Of a stretch of 36,880 nt of DNA, positions 23,615 to 31,246 are shown piece by piece. The position numbers and the translations under genes were made by a program. The notes below the pieces were generated by a model. That model was given only the letters and a program-made list of their open reading frames with translations, had not been told where the DNA came from and searched no databases. Numbering within the stretch: position 1 is the stretch's first letter; the number at the start of each line of letters is the position of its first letter. Source of the stretch: Actinomadura sp. KC216 (GTDB lineage Bacteria; Actinomycetota; Actinomycetes; Streptosporangiales; Streptosporangiaceae); assembly GCF_004348535.1 (NCBI RefSeq), contig NZ_SMJX01000057.1:1-36880 (forward strand), given 5' to 3'.

Positions 23615-24442
23615 GTGACAAAGCAGATCAAGATCGCGTCCGCGCAGAGCCCGGTCGGTCGATTCCCCGGCGTCAACGGCCCGCAGGTGCGTCGCCTGAT
23701 GCGCACGGCTGCCGACGCCGGCACCTGTCTGATCCACTTTCCCGAAGGCGCCGTGTCCGGCTATCCCGCCGACCCGAACACGGCCGACCCTGCGGCGCTG
23801 CGACACCAGCTCGAACTCATCACCCGGCTCGCCGGTTATCTCGGGATCTGGGTCGTCGTCGGCTCTGACCACCACCTGACGCCACCGCACCGGCCCCACA
23901 ACAGCCTCTACGTGATCTCAGCTCAAGGAGAGCTGGTCGGGCGCTATGACAAGCGGCTGTGCTCCCACACCGAGATCACCAAGCACTACTCGCCCGGCTT
24001 CGAGCCACTTGTCTTCGACATCGACGGGTTCAGATTCGGCTGCGCACTCTGCATCGAGATCAACTTCCCCGAGATCTTCCTCGACTACCGCGCCCTCGAC
24101 GTCGACTGCGTGCTGTTCTCCACCTACTCCAAGGACCCAATCTTCGAGGTCCTGGCCCGCGCACACGCAGCCGCGAACACCTCCTGGATCAGCGTGTCGG
24201 TCCCGGCGCACCACAGCACCACCATGCCCGCCGGAGTCATCGGCCCGCATGGATACCGGCTGGCCAGCTGCCCGGCCAACGGCACACCCGCTCTGACCAC
24301 GGTGGACCTCAACCGCTGTGACCCCGCACTCGACATCGCCCTGAACAAGGCACGACCCTGGCGCGCCCAAGCACGAAGCGGCACACCGTATCGACCTCGC
24401 CGCGTCGACGATCCGAGAAGCTCAGACCGCACACGCTTCTAG
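23615..24442 (+). CDS. Carbon-nitrogen hydrolase (nitrilase superfamily)
   Basis: A 275-residue enzyme from a GTG (VTKQIKIASAQSPVGRFPGV). The catalytic triad is complete: Glu44 in LIHFPEGAVSGYPA, Lys113 in GRYDKRLCSHTE, and Cys146 in GCALCIEINFPEIF; Glu120 after the Lys matches the usual second glutamate. Such cytoplasmic amidases hydrolyse C-N bonds of amides or carbamoyl compounds; the substrate is unknown. The open frame extends 288 codons upstream through the integrase fragment with no stop, so the GTG start is chosen by homology. GGGGAAGG lies somewhat far upstream. It may be transcribed from a mobile-element promoter. Confidence 0.85.
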   Translation: MTKQIKIASAQSPVGRFPGVNGPQVRRLMRTAADAGTCLIHFPEGAVSGYPADPNTADPAALRHQLELITRLAGYLGIWVVVGSDHHLTPPHRPHNSLYVISAQGELVGRYDKRLCSHTEITKHYSPGFEPLVFDIDGFRFGCALCIEINFPEIFLDYRALDVDCVLFSTYSKDPIFEVLARAHAAANTSWISVSVPAHHSTTMPAGVIGPHGYRLASCPANGTPALTTVDLNRCDPALDIALNKARPWRAQARSGTPYRPRRVDDPRSSDRTRF

Positions 24443-24473
24443 CCCCTCGCCACCCCAGGCAACATGGGAGGAG

Positions 24474-24650
24474 ATGCTCACCTCAACCGCGCTGCTCCTT
24501 CACCCCCAAGGCATTCAGACAGTTCCAATATCCGACGGTGCCGTTATGCGTGTCGTCGGACTCCGCGTCCGCACCCTGCGCAACGCCATGGACACCACGA
24601 TCAACGCAGCCCTCGCCTCGGCGGACCCTGCGGCCGGGAGGACACGATGA
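24474..24650 (+). CDS. Small ORF coupled to the HTH gene
   Basis: A 58-codon frame (MLTSTALLLHPQGIQTVPIS, ending NAALASADPAAGRTR) whose TGA overlaps the ATG of the next gene as ATGA. It follows the nitrilase by 31 bases. A GGGAGG lies close to its ATG, but the spacing is poor. It may be a coupling leader or a stub of a longer gene. I recognise no family. Confidence 0.4.
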   Translation: MLTSTALLLHPQGIQTVPISDGAVMRVVGLRVRTLRNAMDTTINAALASADPAAGRTR

Positions 24651-25003
24651 AGCGCAAGGTCGACTACCGCTGGCGGCTCCGCGAGATCATGGCCCAGCAC
24701 GGGATGTTCCGCACCAACGACCTGACCCCGCACCTGGTCGAGCGCGGCATCAACCTGTCGTCCTCCCAGATCCACCGCCTGGTCACCGGAACGCCCGAAC
24801 GACTGTCGCTGCCCGTGCCGACCGCACTCTGCGACATCTTCGACCTCACCCCCGCCGACCTGATCGTCACCACCGCCGAGAAGGTCGCCCGCAAGACCGC
24901 GACCGGCCACGGCCACCAGGTCGTCGACCTGGCCGAGACGCGGCCCACCCGCGCTCGCGAGCGGATCGGTGGAATGCCGCGTACCAGTGGCTCCAGGCCC
25001 TGA
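24647..25003 (+). CDS. Cro/C1-type helix-turn-helix protein, C-terminus replaced by IS5 sequence
   Basis: Starts MKRKVDYRWRLREIMAQHGM with CGGGAGGACACG before the ATG. Residues about 8-70 form an XRE-like helix-turn-helix (NLSSSQIHRLVTGTPERLSL, then CDIFDLTPADLIVT). Small regulators of this kind accompany actinomycete tyrosine integrases. From about residue 105 (TRPTRARERI) the frame enters the antisense side of the IS5 fragment, so the natural C-terminus is lost. The DNA-binding part is intact and the protein may still function. The IS fragment overlaps its last 49 bases. Confidence 0.7.
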   Translation: MKRKVDYRWRLREIMAQHGMFRTNDLTPHLVERGINLSSSQIHRLVTGTPERLSLPVPTALCDIFDLTPADLIVTTAEKVARKTATGHGHQVVDLAETRPTRARERIGGMPRTSGSRP

Positions 25004-25468
25004 CTGTCGTGGGGGTGGGCTGCCGAGATCCCGACAGACAGCGGCAGTCCAGTCCGGTCGGTGATCAAGTGGATCTTCGTCCCACGTTTGCCGCGGTCGA
25101 CAGGATTCGAACCTGTCAGCTCCCCCTTTGGCGGCGCGGACGCTGACCGAGTCGATCGCGCACCGCGACCAGTTTAGTGCGCCGTTCGCGCCGAGCTCGT
25201 CCAGCACGACCCGGTGCAACTTGGCCCACACCCGGGCGGCGCTCCACTCGGCGAACCGCCGGTAGATGGTCCGCCACGACGCACCGAACACCGGCGGGGC
25301 CTGCCGCCAACTGCAGCCCGTGGTGGCCACGAACACGATCGCCGCCAGCACCTCGCGACCGCCGGCCCGGCGCCGCCCATCACCCTGCGGACGCGTCGGC
25401 GCAGGTGGCATCACCCGCTGGAACAACTCCCACAGCTCGTCCGGAACCACACGCTCCACCATCGTCAC
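24955..25468 (-). pseudogene. IS5-family transposase, frameshifted and 3'-truncated
   Basis: Starts MTMVERVVPDELWELFQRVM and reads REVLAAIVFVATTGCSWRQA, WRTIYRRFAEWSAARVWAKL, and CAIDSVSVRAAKGG, the N-terminal and first catalytic (DS) region of IS5/IS1182-like transposases. Near 25130 the frame shifts; TDRTGLPLSVGISAAHPHDS and LEPLVRGIPPIRSRAR continue and end where the HTH gene resumes (about 24955). The last third with the remaining catalytic acid is missing. Confidence 0.88.
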
Positions 25469-25569
25469 GGCGAAACACTATCGATCACACCAAACGAAAC
25501 GACGTCTATGAGGTGGCGCTGTTGCTGGGTGCTCTTACGTAGCCCAAGCGGTGGGCGGTTGTTCGGCGG

Positions 25570-26133
25570 CTACGTGGTCGGGGTGGCCCAATTGAGTTCG
25601 TAACCCGATCGCTGGAGCGCTATCGCTGTTTGTTGGATGTCGTCCTCGCGCAGTTCGCGCCATGTCCGGAGGAGGCGGGTGATCGGGTCGGGGAGCGGCG
25701 CGTTCTCGGATCGCTGCGGAGTTTCCCATCGCAGGCTGACAGTGGCGACTCCGTCCACGACCTGTCCGGTCGGCACCGGATCGAAAAGGTGCTTGTGCAG
25801 GGTGTGCCGGCTGAGTTGCGCATCGACCAGCATCAGCGCCCTTGGGGATGGACCTGTCACCTGATCCAGTGCGGTCGAGAGATCGAGGTTCTCCCACAAG
25901 ATCATCAGCCGGGTCATCTTCATCACTGACGGCAGGATGCCCAGGTCACCTATCGCGGTGGCGGCGTCTTGACCGCGGTAGAACATTCGGCAGATCACGA
26001 ATCCGATGTACGAGTGCTCCATGTCTTCGGCAAGCATGTGCACTTGAGGTCGAGGAATGGCTCCGGTGGCATGGAGTTCTGCTTTGCTCGCTTCGATCAG
26101 GGCGCGTGGTAGTTCCGCGGTGATGTTGGGCAC
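25570..26133 (-). CDS. Conserved hypothetical protein, 187 residues
   Basis: Complete frame from a GTG (VPNITAELPRALIEASKAEL) with GGAGG 13 bases upstream. It is mostly helical in the first half (LGILPSVMKMTRLMILWENL, DLSTALDQVTG) and beta-rich in the second (LMLVDAQLSRHTLHKHLFD, GVATVSLRWETPQ), ending YELNWATPTT. No signal or membrane segment is seen. The pattern resembles actinobacterial hypotheticals of unknown function; I can name no family. It lies between the IS5 and CHAT/IS256 relics without an evident operon partner. Confidence 0.7.
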   Translation of the reverse strand: MPNITAELPRALIEASKAELHATGAIPRPQVHMLAEDMEHSYIGFVICRMFYRGQDAATAIGDLGILPSVMKMTRLMILWENLDLSTALDQVTGPSPRALMLVDAQLSRHTLHKHLFDPVPTGQVVDGVATVSLRWETPQRSENAPLPDPITRLLRTWRELREDDIQQTAIALQRSGYELNWATPTT

Positions 26134-26252
26134 GGCCTCAATTCTGCCTCCGCTTCGGCTGCTGCGTCAGCCAAAGCCCAGATCGGGGACGCTCCTGATC
26201 GTGGGGTTGTCCGCTTGCGCGGCGGTGGTAGCGGAGTGTGTTCGGTTTTGGT

Positions 26253-26460
26253 TCAGATGCCGATGTGAATATGGCTCGTCCAAAGAGAAGCTTGCTGCGG
26301 ATGTTCCTGACGCATGCGGGTTAGGGCGTTGCGGAGGGCGGCAGGCGCGCGGCGGAGATCTGGGTGGCCCCTGGTGAGTTCGGTGTAAACCAGTTTGGCG
26401 ATCGTGGTAGCCGCGGTGTCGTTGACGGCCCAGAGGATGCCGATGACCTGCGGGTATCCG
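26253..26460 (-). pseudogene. C-terminal fragment of a CHAT-domain protein
   Basis: The minus strand reads [53 protein letters not shown] and SHIHIGI with a stop. This matches the end of CHAT (caspase-like) domains of actinobacterial TPR/CHAT proteins, where GT-LW-x-ND and the final SHIHxG are typical. The Cys/His protease centre lies in the lost upstream part, removed where the IS256 relic begins. Confidence 0.6.
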
Positions 26461-26461
26461 G

Positions 26462-26939
26462 CAGCGGTGCCGGACCACCACCTGCGCAACCTGCTCACCC
26501 GGGTGCCCAAGTCGGCGCAGCCGTGGGTGGCCACGCTGGTGCGGACCATTTTGACCAGCACGCCGCCGAAGAAGTCGCCGCCCAGCACGCCCGCGTGGTC
26601 GCCTCGCTGGAGGTCAAGCACCCTGACGCCGCCGAGCACCTGGACGCCGCCCGTGACGCCTTCACCGCTTTCCCACGGCAGCTGTGGCGGCAGATCTGGT
26701 CCAACAACCCCCAGGAGCGCCTCAACAAGGAGATCCGCCGGCGCACCGACGTGGTCGGGATCTTCCCCAACCGGGCCGCGATCATCCGCCTCGTCGGCGC
26801 GGTGCTGATGGAACAGACCGACGAATGAACCGAGGCCCACCGATACATGGGCCTGGAATTCCTCGCCAGAGCACGCTTGCGGGTGATCGAAGACACCACA
26901 CCCCACCCCGAGATCGACAAGCGGGAACTGACCGCTTAA
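26462..26939 (+). pseudogene. IS256-family (mutator) transposase, C-terminal remnant
   Basis: [20 protein letters not shown] and LVRTI, then after a one-base loss [60 protein letters not shown] and LMEQTDE, a TGA where Trp is expected, and TEAHRYMGLEFLARARL to a TAA at 26937. The [16 protein letters not shown] block is diagnostic. The catalytic DDE N-terminal two thirds is missing. Confidence 0.9.
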
Positions 26940-27224
26940 CCTGCAGAAACAGGATCACGCGGAGGCGGCTCTTACACCACTCCGCTGGTCGTGACCGGTC
27001 TGGCGAAGGGTCAGCGGTGTCGAGGACAGGTGCGCAGATGTTCTTCCACGCCCAGGACGAGGTTTCTGCGAGGGTCTGCTCACCGCGCTCGCGGGCCTCG
27101 CGGTACAGGGATCGGCAGTCGGTCGCCAGCGCGGTCAGGAAGCGGTTCACGTGGTCACTGACGGTGCCGGGAGTGAGTTGTGGCAGTGACCGCACTCGGA
27201 GGCCGCTGTCGGCGAGTACCAGTG
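26940..27224. other. Orphan coding-like patch, minus strand
   Basis: The minus strand reads LTPGTVSDHVNRFLTALATD and ARERGEQTLAETSSWAWKNI in one frame (about 27015-27180), which looks like the C-terminal piece of an unidentified helical protein. No start or partner is present. Confidence 0.3.
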
Positions 27225-27381
27225 CGTTTCGACTTCACCTGCCACCTCGCGCCGGAGAACGTACGCACTTGAGCAGCCCTCCGCCTGGTCGAGCTCTGGT
27301 AGGACCTCGCCCAACAGCAGGCGCTCGTACCTATCAGCGGTGCGCGGCGTGCACGGCGCCCTCCACATACGACCAATCACG
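27225..27381 (-). pseudogene. Antibiotic-biosynthesis-monooxygenase (ABM) domain fragment
   Basis: From a GTG at 27381 the frame reads VIGRMWRAPCTPRTADRYER, LLGEVLPELDQAEGCSSAYV and LRREVAGEVE, the first half of a small ABM-fold oxygenase. It then loses similarity (ETHWYSPT), so the second half is missing. Confidence 0.55.
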
Positions 27382-27954
27382 GCATAACCCCAGGATGAAG
27401 CGACTGTCGCAATGACAACGACGCGGCCGGCGCCAGTGACCGTCTGGCGGTTGGGCGGCGGGGCCGGGCCGTGATGCTCGCCGCCGTCGACGACGGCCGC
27501 GGGGACCATGGTGGCCGGTCCTGGAGACGAGGAGGCTTGATCCGTTTCTACCTGACATACGGGCGCCGAGCGGGCCGCCGGCGGACCGCCGGCGGACCGC
27601 CGGCGGACCGCCGGCGGACCGCCGAACTCATGGATCACTGGGGCGGCGACCACGGCGGTCTCCCGATCTTCGGGCCCAGCCACGGCCGCCCGGCCCAGCC
27701 ACCCGCTGGGACTATCCGCTGGTGACATACGTGCAAAACGCGATCGAGAGCGCGATGTCGGACTCGCGGGGTCGCCGGCCTCAGGCTGTTCCGCGCCCAG
27801 CCCGACATCGATCTCCAGAAGAAGGACTACCCAGTCGACGAGGGTGCGAGCAGGTCGGTGAGGAATCGGTGGCGGCCGTGGCAACCGTTGTGGTGGACGT
27901 GGGCACCGAGCAGGCAGTTGGAGACCGCGAGCCGAAGACGCGGATACGCCATGA
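27382..27954. other. Gap with low coding content
   Basis: No gene is supported. It contains the 11-bp tandem repeat listed separately and a plus-strand patch (LMDHWGGDHGGLPIFGPSHG) that may be gene debris. Confidence 0.35.
27576..27624. repeat. 11-bp tandem repeat, four full copies plus a partial
   Basis: The unit CGCCGGCGGAC is repeated perfectly four times (27576-27619) with a five-base start of a fifth. The unit contains the palindrome CGCCGGCG. The period is not a multiple of three, so it is unlikely to encode protein repeats. Confidence 0.9.
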
Positions 27955-28345
27955 TCACAGCAGGTGCCTCATCCGGTGCAGTGCGCGGGCCGTGCGTGCT
28001 TTGACGGTGCCGAGCGGGACGGCCAGCCGGTCGGCGACTCCCGTTGCGTCAGCTGAGCGTAGTGGGCCAGCATGATGGCCTGCCGCTGCGGGGCCGGCAG
28101 GTTGGCCAGCGCCCTGCGGACGTCGAAAACCGCGTCCACGGCGGGAGTGGCGTCGGCACTCTGGCGGCGACGTCCAACGGCACAGCTCCCCGATAGTGGC
28201 GTGCCTCGGCGCGCAGTTGGTCGATTGCGCGGTTGCGGGTGATGGCCGGGACCCATGGTTCCAGGCCGCGTGCCGAGTCGAACCGCCAGCGTGACCGCCA
28301 CACTTCCAGCGGCCCAGCCTGCGCCACTTCGACGACCGGCTCACG
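27955..28345 (-). pseudogene. ECF-type RNA polymerase sigma factor, frameshifted
   Basis: Pieces in three frames spell an ECF sigma factor: PLEVWRSRWRFDSARG and WVPAITRNRAIDQLRAEARH (region 2), AVFDVRRALANLPAPQRQAI and MLAHYAQLTQRE (start of region 4), then VADRLAVPLGTVKARTARAL with HRMRHLL and a TGA. Two frameshifts (near 28165 and 28050) break it. No intact anti-sigma gene is adjacent. Confidence 0.8.
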
Positions 28346-28932
28346 ACGGTGACATCGCCGACCACGCAGGGCTCCGTCCGCTGTCATTGGTCGGCATTCG
28401 GCCGACACGTGCCAGCAGCACGCCGTGGACAGACCCGATGTCGCGTGGACGCCGCGGACGTATCGCCCGGCGCGCAGCCGCACTGGGCAACGCAGCCGGA
28501 AGGGCGGAGGCATCGTGGATCGTCTCACTGGGGGTCGTCTCCACTCCCTCATCGGTGATCTGCCGGACCGCGGTGTCCAGTGACACTTTCCCCCCGACAG
28601 CGGGCCAGCCGACCGTGCCGGTACCTCCCCTCATCCCTCGTGCGGGGACGGCGCCGGTGCCGCGCGCGAAAGGCCGCTAGATCAGATGCAAGAAACCGGC
28701 TGGAAATCCCACCTCCAGTCCAGCGGCACACCGGCGAAAACCGGGTGCGGCAGCTTTGGGGTCATCTCGCCGGAGATGCCCTGTGGGCGGTTCGACGGTT
28801 CGGTCACCATGCCCCGCCTTTACCTGACCGCCGTCGCTGCCTGGTCAATGGAATCAATGCGCGAGGGTCAAACCCACCCAAGTCGGCATGCGCGCATCGA
28901 CGCCGGGTACGGGACAGCCGACCGGAGGGGGA
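28346..28932. other. Gap without a supported gene
   Basis: Several overlapping open frames exist on both strands, but none has a plausible start, hydrophobic pattern or family motif. The end of the stretch carries GGAGGGGGA, the ribosome site of the next gene. Confidence 0.4.
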
Positions 28933-29232
28933 ATGATGATTAACACACTGCACAGGTGGGGCGTACGGTCCAGCCTCATGTACACGGCGGGCATCGGCTC
29001 TATCGCGTTGGCGTTCGCCTCCTGGGCCGCGTCCAACCGGCTCGAGGACGCGGGCCTGGAACGCGCCGACAGGTGGGGCATCTTCGTCGGCGAGTGGGCG
29101 CCGACGTTCTTTGCCATGGGTGTCGCTTTGCGGATGGAGGAGAAGAGCGACCAAATCATCGGGACTTCCGGAGAGCGCGGCGAGCCGGATGAAAGGAGCG
29201 CCGGTCAGGCGGCACGCTCGGCGGCGATGTGA
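28933..29232 (+). CDS. Small two-helix membrane protein
   Basis: A 99-residue protein (MMINTLHRWGVRSSLMYTAG) with GGAGGGGGA before the ATG. Two hydrophobic segments are visible, LMYTAGIGSIALAFASWAA and GIFVGEWAPTFFAMGVALRM, linked by a charged loop, and a polar C-terminal tail. The WGIFVGEWAPTFF pattern resembles short membrane proteins of unknown function in actinobacteria. It appears intact. No operon partner is evident, as the next gene is a pseudogene. Confidence 0.7.
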   Translation: MMINTLHRWGVRSSLMYTAGIGSIALAFASWAASNRLEDAGLERADRWGIFVGEWAPTFFAMGVALRMEEKSDQIIGTSGERGEPDERSAGQAARSAAM

Positions 29233-29276
29233 TAGCCGTAACGTGAACTCGTCAGGTGGTGGGTGCGAGGGCCGCG

Positions 29277-29578
29277 GGTCACCGGCTGTGCTTGGTGACC
29301 GGCGCCGGCGGCCGACTGGTGCCGGAATTGCTGGACGCCGGTCTCCGGGTGCGGTGCATGACCGGCTCGGCCCGGACGTCCTCACTTGCGGCGGCATCAT
29401 GCGACACTACGCCGCCGTGGCCGGGCTCAGACAGCGGATCATCGTGCTGGTTCCGGTTTTCAGCCCGTTGCCGAGTCTGCGGGTGGGGACCCTCACGCCT
29501 GCTCCCGGTGGTCTCGCGCGTCCGCCGGTGGAATCGCTCCGCAACGAAGTGGTGCGCGCGCTGAGCGCCGGCTCGCGG
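29277..29578 (+). pseudogene. NAD(P)-binding SDR/epimerase-like protein, internally deleted
   Basis: The start LCLVTGAGGRLVPELLDAGL with RVRCMTGSAR is a nucleotide-sugar-epimerase-like Rossmann beginning. After a frame change it reads AGLRQRIIVLVPVFSPLPSL and GLARPPVESLRNEVVRAL, which corresponds to a region about 150 residues further on in such proteins. The middle is deleted and the C-terminus absent. Confidence 0.65.
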
Positions 29579-29620
29579 ACCCGGCGCAGCGCAAACGCTG
29601 GCAAACGCACGAAATCGGCC

Positions 29621-29634
29621 CGCCCCTAGGGGCG
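29621..29634. promoter_or_regulatory. Perfect 14-bp palindrome upstream of the carotenoid genes
   Basis: CGCCCCTAGGGGCG (29621-29634) is a perfect palindrome about 155 bases before crtI. It could be an operator for the carotenoid operon or a hairpin ending upstream transcription. No T run follows on either strand. Confidence 0.4.
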
Positions 29635-29723
29635 AGCAGGCAGGTACGCGGCGATGTCGTTCTCGGCTGGCCGCCAGGTCCGAGGGACTGTGCAGAACCC
29701 ATACGGACGACGACGGAGGAACA

Positions 29724-29777
29724 GTGCATTCCCGACATCGTGCGGCATGGGGCGACGGTCAGGGCGGGCGGCGCTGA
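29724..29777 (+). CDS. Possible 17-residue leader ORF coupled to crtI
   Basis: GTG 29724 (VHSRHRAAWGDGQGGRR) is preceded by GGAGGAACA, the best ribosome site in the region, and its TGA shares a base with the crtI ATG (TGATG). crtI itself lacks a good ribosome site. Translation of crtI may therefore depend on reinitiation after this leader. An alternative is that the true crtI start is one of the GTG/ATG codons further upstream in its frame. Confidence 0.45.
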   Translation: MHSRHRAAWGDGQGGRR

Positions 29778-31246
29778 TGGCGGCGCGGCATCCGGTCGTC
29801 GTGGTCGGGGCCGGGCTGGGCGGCCTGTCCGCGGCGATCCACCTGGCGGCGCGGGGCCGCGAGGTGGTGGTGGTCGAGGCACGGGACGAGCCGGGCGGGT
29901 GCTGCGGGTCGGCGCAGGCCGGCCCCTACCGGTTCGACACCGGCCCTTCGGTGCTGACGATGCCGGAGGTCCTCGCCGAAACGTTCGGCGCCGCGGGCGA
30001 GGACCTGGATGCCGTGCTGCCGCTGCGGCGTCTGGACCCGTTCTACCGGCTGGCCTTCCATGACGGGTCCAGCCTGGACGTCGTGGCGGGCGCGCAGCGG
30101 ATGGCCGGCAACGTCCGGGACCTGTGCGGCCCGGCGGAGGCGGCGCGGTACCTGCGGTTCCGGCGGCGGCTCGGGAAGATGTTCGAGGCGGAATGGTCGT
30201 CGTTCATCGACGCGGACATGACCCGGCTGCGCTGCATGGCTCGCCCCTACGCGCTGCTCAGACTGGCGGCGGCGGGCGGGTTCCGGCGGCTGGACCGCTA
30301 CGTGGCCGCCCAGCTGACCGACGAGCGGCTCATCAAGGCGCACACCTTCCAGGCCCTGTACGCGGGGCTGCCTCCGCACAAGGCACTCGCCATCTATGCC
30401 GTCATCGCGCACATGGACACCGTCGGCGGCGTGTACTACCCGTCCAGCGGCGGCATGCACGCCATTCCGCGCGCGATGGCGACCGCGGCCGAGAAGGCCG
30501 GTGCCTCGATCCGGTACGGCGTTCGCGCGCGACGGGTCGAGGCGGGCTGGTCCGGCGTGACGGAGGTCCGGCTGGACGGCGGCGAGCGGCTGCCCGCGAG
30601 CCATGTCGTCGTCGCCTGCGACCTGCCGCGGGCGCACGCCGGGCTCCTGCCCGAGGCGGCCGGCGACTGGCGGCTCCGCAGACCGCGGTACTCGCCGTCC
30701 TGCCTGGTCATGCATTTCGGGATCGGCGGGCGGCCCGCCGGGCGTGCGCATCACACCCTCCATTTCGGGAACCAGTGGGCCGGGACGTTCGACGCCTTGG
30801 CGGCCGGACGGCCGCAGCCCGACCCGAGCCTGCTGGTCACCTGCCCGGAACCCGGCGGCACCGGCGCGCCCGCGGGTCACTCGACCCTGAGCGCCCTGGA
30901 GCCGGTTCCCAACCTGGCCAGCGGAGCCGACTGGGACCGGCTCGGCCCGCGGCTGGAGGAACGCCTGCTCGCCCGCCTGGCCGACCTCGGCTACGGGGAC
31001 CTGCGGGCGGCGCCGCGCACGACGTTCGACCCGCCGGCGTGGGCCCGCCTCGGCCATTCGGCGGGCACGCCCTTCGCGCTGGACCACCGCTTCCGCCAGA
31101 CGGGGTGGTTCCGGCCGTCGGGCCGCAGCCGCCGCGTCCCCGGCCTGCACTTCGCGGGGATGCACACCGCGCCCGGAGTGGGCGTCCCACCCGTCCTGAT
31201 CTCCGGGCGGCTCGCCGCCGCGCGGATCCTGGAGGACAGCCGATGA
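29777..31246 (+). CDS. crtI: Phytoene desaturase (CrtI-type FAD carotenoid desaturase)
   Basis: A 489-residue flavoprotein. The N-terminal dinucleotide fold is VVVGAGLGGLSAAIHLAARG with GREVVVVEARDEPGG and YRFDTGPSVLTMPE, typical of the CrtI family. YYPSSGGMHAIPRAMATAAE occurs mid-protein, and the C-terminal signature GLHFAGMHTAPGVGVPPVLI followed by SGRLAA closes the FAD site. It introduces double bonds into phytoene or a related precursor at the membrane. The ATG 29777 gives the family N-terminus; the frame remains open further upstream without similarity. The stop overlaps the crtB start (ATGA), so it is the first gene of a tight operon. C30 versus C40 substrate cannot be decided by eye. 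Confidence 0.93.
   Translation: MAARHPVVVVGAGLGGLSAAIHLAARGREVVVVEARDEPGGCCGSAQAGPYRFDTGPSVLTMPEVLAETFGAAGEDLDAVLPLRRLDPFYRLAFHDGSSLDVVAGAQRMAGNVRDLCGPAEAARYLRFRRRLGKMFEAEWSSFIDADMTRLRCMARPYALLRLAAAGGFRRLDRYVAAQLTDERLIKAHTFQALYAGLPPHKALAIYAVIAHMDTVGGVYYPSSGGMHAIPRAMATAAEKAGASIRYGVRARRVEAGWSGVTEVRLDGGERLPASHVVVACDLPRAHAGLLPEAAGDWRLRRPRYSPSCLVMHFGIGGRPAGRAHHTLHFGNQWAGTFDALAAGRPQPDPSLLVTCPEPGGTGAPAGHSTLSALEPVPNLASGADWDRLGPRLEERLLARLADLGYGDLRAAPRTTFDPPAWARLGHSAGTPFALDHRFRQTGWFRPSGRSRRVPGLHFAGMHTAPGVGVPPVLISGRLAAARILEDSR

Noticed and set aside
24515-25468. 317-codon frame as an intact IS5 transposase
   Set aside because: Transposase similarity ends near 25130 in this frame and continues in another; the rest is antisense to the HTH gene.
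27576-27624. Tandem repeat as a CRISPR array
   Set aside because: The 11-bp units are contiguous with no spacers.
29759-31165. 468-codon minus-strand frame antisense to crtI
   Set aside because: Arg/Gly/Pro-rich shadow typical of high-GC coding DNA. The plus frame has all CrtI motifs.
30124-31242. 5' part of the long plus-strand frame leading into crtB
   Set aside because: Only the part from 31243 shows phytoene synthase homology. The upstream part is crtI read in another frame.
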